A stretch of DNA of 64,000 nucleotides from Tricholomella constricta (taxonomy: Eukaryota > Basidiomycota > Agaricomycetes > Agaricales > Lyophyllaceae), in contig JAACJP010000065.1 in the NCBI GenBank assembly GCA_013368375.1, positions 62,001-126,000 on the forward strand, read 5' to 3'. Below the pieces are notes generated by a model, which was not told the DNA's origin, searched no databases, and saw only the letters and a program-made list of their open reading frames with translations. Position numbers and translations under genes: made by a program. Positions 58,228 to 64,000 of this stretch are shown one piece after another (the first letter of the stretch is position 1; the number at the start of each line of letters is the position of its first letter).

Positions 58228-58422
58228 CTACTTTCGCCAAAACATCGAAAATTCGTCCTTTTCGTCCATGTCGATGGCCTCGTCGCCGTAAGCCTCAGTG
58301 GCGAACTTGGATAGCGGGACAACGGGAAGGGCGGGCGTCGTAAGGATGGGTGTGCGGGACGGCGAAGGTTTTTCTTTTTCTTTTGACATCCATTTATTTA
58401 TGGACCTGCGGGCATTGCCCAT
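58228..58422 (-). CDS. Hypothetical short ORF downstream of GH15
   Basis: 64 codons from an ATG at 58422 (MGNARRSINKWMSKEKEKPS ... YGDEAIDMDEKDEFSMFWRK). A downstream minus frame to 57989 (EEDSVDDVAAEEESLVRGDG) could be a further exon. It overlaps the predicted 3' end of the GH15 gene in another frame, so only one of the two readings may be real. Confidence 0.25.
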   Translation of the reverse strand: MGNARRSINKWMSKEKEKPSPSRTPILTTPALPVVPLSKFATEAYGDEAIDMDEKDEFSMFWRK

Positions 58423-61400
58423 ATCGCCTCACACCGACACCCGTCCTTCCGAGCCTGCGCTCCATCGCTTCGCCGGCCCTAGGCCCCCGCCATCAGTACA
58501 GTCTCCATATTTCCGGCTGGGCGCGGCTCCACTCACGTAAATCCTTGTACTGCGTTGCCCAGGCTGAATGAGAAAGGATCAAGATAAAAACGGTAAGCAG
58601 AAGCAAAGTGTCATATAAAATAAAGTGGTCGCGCACGCTTCGCCCGCCTCGGATATCTCCTCCGTGCATAATCCGACATGGTTGAGATACAACAGGAAGT
58701 CCTGCACCATAACGTTCATGGTCAGTCATTCGCCTTCAGAAGCAGCACCCAGCATGAAGTTTACCCCGAACATCGAAACAGCACGCGGGAGCAATGGTTT
58801 ATCATACTCGCCCGCCCGCGTAAGTGCCTCCACGCATCTGCCATCGAATGTTGACGCTTGTGGAAGAAGACAACATAAAAAAATTTGACACACCAGAGTG
58901 TACACAGACAGATTGTCCCCTCCTCGCCGCCGACGCCGTCGTCAGACTTGCGCACGTCATACCGGTACACAAGGTTCTGCATCCTCATTCATTTAAGCGC
59001 TTGAAGGGGGGAAAAAAAGAAAGAAAAAAGAAAGGAATCATCAAATGCACATTCGACGTGAGCCCACCACGCTCGGGCGTCTTCAAGATCTGCTTCAGCG
59101 TGCTTATGAACCTAGGGTCCGACTACACACATGCACACGCACGCGGGCTTCAGTTATTTCACCGCCGCAAAATACGGGCGCACGCACCCCATGCATGAAG
59201 AACACAAGCGGCATGATCAGCACCGCCGAGTCGAGCACGTCCGTCTCCTCGTAGCCCTGCCCAAAGTGCCAGCCTTCCGCATTCCACGCCTTGTGCATAA
59301 TCTCTTCGTACAGCTCGTCGCGCGCCTCGAGACAGGTCAGGCGGTTCGGGCACGGGAGCGAGCGCTTCTCCGCGAGGCGTAGGCCTGTACATATACTTAG
59401 TTCAGGAAATCTGCTGTGAAGATGGGTCGGTAGGGCAACGCCGCACCTCGATCAATGGCCACCCTGCCACGTCATCAGCATAGGCAGAACCAGGATGACG
59501 AGGTTGCGTACGAGGTTGCGTACCAGAGCATGATCTGATCCACGACGTCGATTTAGATGTATGCGCAAAAGGAAGAGACACATGCCTTGGAGTACTGCAG
59601 CCAGCGAATGAGAAGCCAGATGCAGAGAATAGCAGGCCACGCACCGTAAAATGTCTCTTTTTATTCCGCACTTCCCTGCGATAAACATGGACCCAATCTA
59701 AGATCGGACAGGACAGCGGGACCTCGGACGGCTTCACTGACCATATCGATCTGTGGTGTGACAATGGAAACAGAGGGAAAGACAATTAGCGCTCCACGCC
59801 ACAGCTCGGGTTGTGGTGTGAAGGAGAAGGAGGTGGGGAGGGCGGCGACAAAGAGAACGAAATACGTACAAATCCGGCTCCTTGTAGTTCGCAACCACGA
59901 CTGCATGATTATATTCAACGCGGAGGAGTGGTGATACAGTGGGAGACCTTACAGTCCACTCTGCACGAACGAGGAGGCGTCAGTGGACCATCCGCGGACG
60001 AGGGTAATACTTGTGACTCATAGTTCTCGCACGAGGACCCTAGTCGCGCCGGAATGATGGGGTCACTGTGAAAGTCTAAGGATCTTGAACTGCGTACGCA
60101 CCAGTCATCGTATCCTTGTTTTGCAAACGTCAACAAGTCACAAAATACAAAACCACAAGACTCACGAGGGGTTTGTCAAACTTGGCGTAAGATTAGTTAA
60201 CGGCGATCAGTAGATGAGCGAACGCCTGCACATCTTTTGTCCGAGGTAGATACAATCCATGCTAGCACAGATTTAGCTGGGAGAGTGCGGAAAAATACGT
60301 ACACATACAGTTTGCCGTAAATATCCTATGGCCAAGGACATTGAATGATTAGGGATGGAGTTGACAGGACCTATCACTCACCAGCTGTATATGATCCGCT
60401 GCGCCATTCCCGATACGCACAGGCTGCGAGCCCTTGTGCCCGTCGAGGTGCGTCAGCTTGGTCTCTTCGAGGTCCTTGCCGCCTGAATTTGTAATAAGTA
60501 AAGAGTGGCGAACGATAGAGAGAGCCTACACACCGTGAATGGTATACATGATCTGCAGACTTCCATCCGGGTTCTTGTTGCGCAGGCGTTCGAAGATAAA
60601 CTCCATGTACGCTGCGTCATGTTTCGTTAAGTGAGAATCTATGAAACCAAAAAAGGAAGCCGCACCGTTTGCCTCCTGTGTGAATCCAAGCCTGATGAGC
60701 GCGTATAATGTGAACGATGAATCACGAATCCATGACGCCCTGTACGGACATCAGTCTGTAGAACCAAGAAACTTGTATAAAGACAGGCATACCGATAGTC
60801 CCTGGAAGTCATCGTCATCAATAAACGTCATCAAGAAATAGAGTCTTTGATGACGCACCAGTTGCGCGCACCGCCTATGAACTCAGGAAGCGAGAACGTT
60901 GGGCTAGCGACGACGGCACCAGTTGGCTCGAAAATGAGGAGCTTGAGTGCGAGGGCACTGCGATGGACAGCTTCCTTCCACGATCCGGTGTACGTCGACT
61001 GTCGGATCCACTCATATCAATATCTGTTCGTGATCTGCGATGGAATTCAACAACCAAAAAAATGATTATGATCATGAAGCATCAGCATAGTTTAATAGCA
61101 TGATCCCGGACGCACAGAAAGCAGGTTATGAAGCAGCTTCTTGGTCAACGGATCGTCCAGCGTCCGAGCCTTGACTCCGAGCGGGCCAAACAACTTGCGC
61201 TCAAGCTCGCTCTTGCCTTCCTGCAGCTTGTGGTCCACAGCATGCGGGGTCTCCGGTGGCGTGCGAAGTATAAACGTAACAGCCTGCCCCTCGCTCAGCT
61301 GCAGCGAAGCATAGGCCGCAAGGCCCTTGTGACCCTTCGACGTGAGATCGAGTGTGCCGAGCTGGACGACAGGCGTGGACGCAGCTTCAGCAGTGCTCTC

Positions 61401-61483
61401 CGCGATGTAGCGCAGATCGAGGGTGAACCCGCTTCTACTTGTGAAAACAACCTTTTGCTGGGGATCGTGCGAGGGCGGGATGG
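58394..61483 (-). pseudogene. GH15-family (glucoamylase-like) gene, 5' truncated by LTR element
   Basis: Minus-strand exons match intracellular-type fungal GH15 proteins (glucoamylase/trehalase family, alpha-glycosidic hydrolysis). In order: 'KVVFTSRSGFTLDLRYIAES', '[20 protein letters not shown]', '[20 protein letters not shown]', 'ASWIRDSSFTLYALIRLGFT', 'YMEFIFERLRNKNPDGSLQI', '[20 protein letters not shown]', 'YDDWCV', '[20 protein letters not shown]', '[15 protein letters not shown]', '[19 protein letters not shown]', 'DDGVGGEEGTICLCTLWCV', 'LYLNHVGLCTEEISEAGEA' and 'LGNAVQGFT'. The usual end after 'QGFT' is not found; a splice to VHK and a stop at 58394 is possible. The 5' end is cut at 61484 by an LTR, so the start codon is missing. 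The region 59400-60000 is hard to splice cleanly and may be decayed. Confidence 0.8.
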
Positions 61484-61829
61484 TGTCACGACCGCCCCTA
61501 ACGACCACCCCTAAAACTCACATCCACTACGTTTTCCCACGCACGACCACTGTATATATATGGCACCACTTCTCGGTTGGACTCTTTACCTCGATATTAC
61601 CAATTGTTACGACTAGTCTCTGTTCTCGTTCTTGTTCTCTCTCACTTTCTCGAATCTATTCTGCTTCACTCTCGTATCGCTTAAGCTTCATTCGTTCGAA
61701 CAAGCTCTTGCGAACGTCCTTGTCGACGCTCACGACCTCCGAACAACCCTTCGGAGCTCGTCTTCCTCGACAACGTCAGGCCTGTCCGCCTCGGTGGTCC
61801 CGGAATAACTCCGTAACCAGCGTGCTACA
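61484..61829 (+). repeat. 5' LTR of Ty3/gypsy element
   Basis: 346 bp, beginning TGTCACGACCGCCCC and ending CAGCGTGCTACA (TG...CA). It has a TATATATATGGCACC stretch near 61552 as a probable promoter. It is homologous to the minus-strand LTR at 12600-12944, with several mismatches and small indels in the pyrimidine-rich middle. Confidence 0.9.
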
Positions 61830-61871
61830 TCAGGTCCTAACATAATATCGAGGTCTCCCCACCCACCGGAC

Positions 61872-64000
61872 ATGTCCTCGACGATAGTGGAGCCCAACAC
61901 CACAGTCCGCTATCAAAACTTCGAAGGTCCCTCTTTCACACAAAGAAGACCTTCACCACCACCTTTCGAAACCTCCCCTGCCTCAACAGGACACATGATG
62001 CAAGGGAACTTCGGAACCAACAGGTCCAGGCTGGAACACAACATTTTCCAACCAGGCCAACACGAGGGGGACTTTTCCTCAGCCAGTCAGGACCCTCGAC
62101 GACCCCTACCCCGGACCCCCTCAAACGTATTCAACCCGTCCTACCAACTCGCCACCCCCAACTATCCCCCCTTACCACCATCCGCAACGACCTCTGGACC
62201 TCCGCTTTCAAGTAACCAGACTCCCGGGTCGTACTACGAAAGGTTGAGGCACCCGGAGATGTTCCAGAGGAGGGATAGGGCTCGAGAGGAGGGACAGGGA
62301 CAGTTCGCTCGTCAACAAAACCCCTTTCTACACGGTTCAGACCACGAAAGGATACTCTACGAACTCCGCATGACGCGAGAAGAGTTTTCACGACAAGCGC
62401 ACAAGCTCCTAGTCGAAACCATGGGGATGGATCATCAACCCCGAACACCGGAACAATGGGCCAACCTCGTGTTGTCGACCATGCAACTGCATGAAGCCCA
62501 TCGATTACCCCCACAACTGACGGTGTTGCTACAAATGGGGGGAAACGAAAGAAGGTTACGCGCTCTGGCTGGAGAAATCCAGACGTCCAACGAGGGAAGA
62601 AGATTCTCCGACCCCCAAAGCGCGGGACGTTCCTTCCACATGCCAATTCAGGAGCCCGTTCCCTCCAGAATCGAAACTAGATTCGAAGAACCTCCACGAG
62701 CGACAAGCACGGTCAATACGCAGACAGCTTCGGCTCTACTCAGGAGGATGAACCAAGGGAACGCTCCCCCCAGCCAAGAAGGGTTCGAACCCACCGTCAC
62801 ACCAGGGACAGACGCTCGAAGAGCTCCGACGTTCGGGTTCTGGGAAGCCCACAACTTACAAAGAATCCCCGAAGAGAACCCCCCTGTCGAAGGACCGTTT
62901 TCCAGGCCAAATTCGGGTTTTCAAGGCCCACAAAGGACCTCCGCAAGGGAAGAAGGAGTACCTCCGAGGGAACCTGAGAACATTCCCCTACCTCCGTCGG
63001 AACGGGGAATCCCAACGCCACTGTCGTACGCCCACAGCTACGAACTACGCGAAGAAAACTTGGAAAGAAGAGAGGGAGCACCCCCTAGGGCACGAGAAGA
63101 CTGGCGCCAAACACCGCCTCATCTGGCAAGTCAGAACAGGAGGTCACCGCAAGGCCCACGCCCAATCTCCCCAAGAGAACGACGTGGAATCGGAGTGGAC
63201 CCCGGCCCCGGTCAAAACGTAAACATCCTCGACGGAAGGCAAGGGACCCAACAACAATTCCCCCAGTTCGAACAATACAGAACTGGCTACAACCCCGGAC
63301 CAGCCCCACCCATACCCGGCGGACGACTGAACCCCCAGTACAACGGACCACCTCCACAGCCCCAACCACCTCCGGGATCTTCGGGACCACCTACCCCGAG
63401 AGGAACTCAATGGGGAAACGGCCCCGGAGGACCAGGAGGGGGAGGAGGAGGTTATTGGGGAAACGGCCCCGGAGGAACAGGAGGTCCTGGAGGAGGGGGA
63501 GGTCACGGAGGATACGGACCACCACAAGGACCAGGAGGCCCGGGAGGCCACGGAGGTCCCGGAGGGGGAGGAGGAGGCCACAGAGGAGGAGGAGGAGGAG
63601 GCCCACCCGGAAATCCGGGAGGAGGCCAATTCGCAAACCCTCAACGACCCCCACCTCCACCGCAACAGCTCTTAGGCCCAAACCAAAACCTGACCCCGGA
63701 ACAGTACCGACACCTCCTAAACCTGGAATCGAAAATCGACATCAGGAAACCGGACCCCTTCACTGGAAAAGAATCGAGGAGATGGAAAACCTTCGTCACA
63801 GAATGCCTAGTAACGTTTCAAGCCAAGGCGATCACCTACGAACAGGATCACCTGAAGGTGTCATTCGCGAGCTCCTACTTAAAGGACGGAGCTATGGACT
63901 ACTTTCGGCTGCAACTCACGTACAACCCCCAACACCCAATGTTCACGAATTGGGAAGGATTCGTACACGAATTAGGATCACGCTTCGGAATACCGAACTC
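61872..64000 (+). CDS. Gag of Ty3/gypsy element (3' partial)
   Basis: The ATG at 61872 (MSSTIVEPNTTVRYQNFEGP) opens a frame with no stop for 709 codons to the window edge. A long Pro/Gln/Arg-rich disordered N-terminus is followed by a Gly-rich tract near 63405-63640 (GGPGGGGGG-type). The gag capsid-like core comes last: 'LNLESKIDIRKPDPFTGKES', 'RRWKTFVTECLVTFQAKAIT' and 'VSFASSYLKDGAMDYFRLQL', the retrotransposon gag pattern. It forms the virus-like particle of the retrotransposon. Being intact this far, it may be a young copy. Confidence 0.85.
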   Translation, partial: MSSTIVEPNTTVRYQNFEGPSFTQRRPSPPPFETSPASTGHMMQGNFGTNRSRLEHNIFQPGQHEGDFSSASQDPRRPLPRTPSNVFNPSYQLATPNYPPLPPSATTSGPPLSSNQTPGSYYERLRHPEMFQRRDRAREEGQGQFARQQNPFLHGSDHERILYELRMTREEFSRQAHKLLVETMGMDHQPRTPEQWANLVLSTMQLHEAHRLPPQLTVLLQMGGNERRLRALAGEIQTSNEGRRFSDPQSAGRSFHMPIQEPVPSRIETRFEEPPRATSTVNTQTASALLRRMNQGNAPPSQEGFEPTVTPGTDARRAPTFGFWEAHNLQRIPEENPPVEGPFSRPNSGFQGPQRTSAREEGVPPREPENIPLPPSERGIPTPLSYAHSYELREENLERREGAPPRAREDWRQTPPHLASQNRRSPQGPRPISPRERRGIGVDPGPGQNVNILDGRQGTQQQFPQFEQYRTGYNPGPAPPIPGGRLNPQYNGPPPQPQPPPGSSGPPTPRGTQWGNGPGGPGGGGGGYWGNGPGGTGGPGGGGGHGGYGPPQGPGGPGGHGGPGGGGGGHRGGGGGGPPGNPGGGQFANPQRPPPPPQQLLGPNQNLTPEQYRHLLNLESKIDIRKPDPFTGKESRRWKTFVTECLVTFQAKAITYEQDHLKVSFASSYLKDGAMDYFRLQLTYNPQHPMFTNWEGFVHELGSRFGIPN

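Larger units (their letters stand above)
61484..64000 (+). mobile_element. Ty3/gypsy LTR retrotransposon, 5' part (runs off window)
   Basis: The LTR at 61484-61829, a leader with AGGTCCTAACA just after it, and a gag frame from 61872 that is still open at 64000. It inserted into the GH15 gene. The 5 bp before the LTR are GATGG, a candidate target duplication to look for at the far end. Pol must lie beyond the window. Confidence 0.85.

Noticed and set aside
62131..63681. Minus-strand ORFs of 68-173 codons
   Set aside because: They are antisense to the continuous plus-strand gag frame, whose composition (Pro/Gln/Gly-rich then gag core) matches retrotransposons.

Overview
The window reads as an Agaricomycete (mushroom-forming basidiomycete) genome. 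Genes are broken by many short (about 45-65 nt) GT-AG introns, the transposons are basidiomycete types (KDZ, Plavaka, Ty3/gypsy, CCHC-gag LINE), and several proteins (7TM receptor-like, UstYa-like, Crinkler-type) are common in that class. All identifications come from reading translated sequence; no database search was run.

Layout. (1) 1-27.0 kb is a nest of transposons. A KDZ transposase fragment (1-1310) abuts a decayed LINE ending in a 26-nt poly(A) (1311-7190). Next is a minus-strand Ty3/gypsy integrase (7191-12599), split by a 4.1-kb inverted-repeat element (7336-11435) with an 8-bp target duplication, and headed by its own LTR (12600-12944). Then comes a copia-like gag (12945-26305, minus) split by Plavaka element B (13286-26014), which is itself split by Plavaka element A (15276-21658). 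A and B share the terminal sequence CATCAGCA and have 2-bp target duplications. Each carries a divergent pair of genes: a transposase and a 'partner' protein. (2) 27.4-37.1 kb is largely single-copy: SMC6 (minus), a Crinkler-type Ubl/NTPase/nuclease-fold gene (minus), a possible SAP-domain gene and a proline-rich single-pass membrane protein. (3) 37.8-46 kb holds a large repeat-containing orphan ORF, a perfect 182-bp tandem duplication, two convergent UstYa-like genes and a membrane-anchored protein. (4) 46.2-55.7 kb holds a Tgl2-like lipase, a GH20 hexosaminidase with an apparent frameshift, a possible cysteine-rich secreted protein, a 7TM protein and an unidentified gene. (5) 55.7-58.4 kb is gene-poor, with a dispersed short-motif array and small hypothetical genes. 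(6) 58.4-61.5 kb is a GH15-family gene whose 5' part is cut off by a Ty3/gypsy element entering at 61484. That element's LTR and an open gag reading frame run off the window.

How it fits together. The left third records repeated insertion: retroelement, then Plavaka B, then Plavaka A. Excising A with one 2-bp duplication restores B's partner frame, and excising B restores the gag frame, which confirms the boundaries. The same LTR family lies at 12.6 kb (minus) and 61.5 kb (plus). The most interesting system is the Plavaka transposase/partner pair: A and B share outer termini but have different subterminal motifs and divergent partner proteins, which suggests the partner recognises the subterminal repeats.
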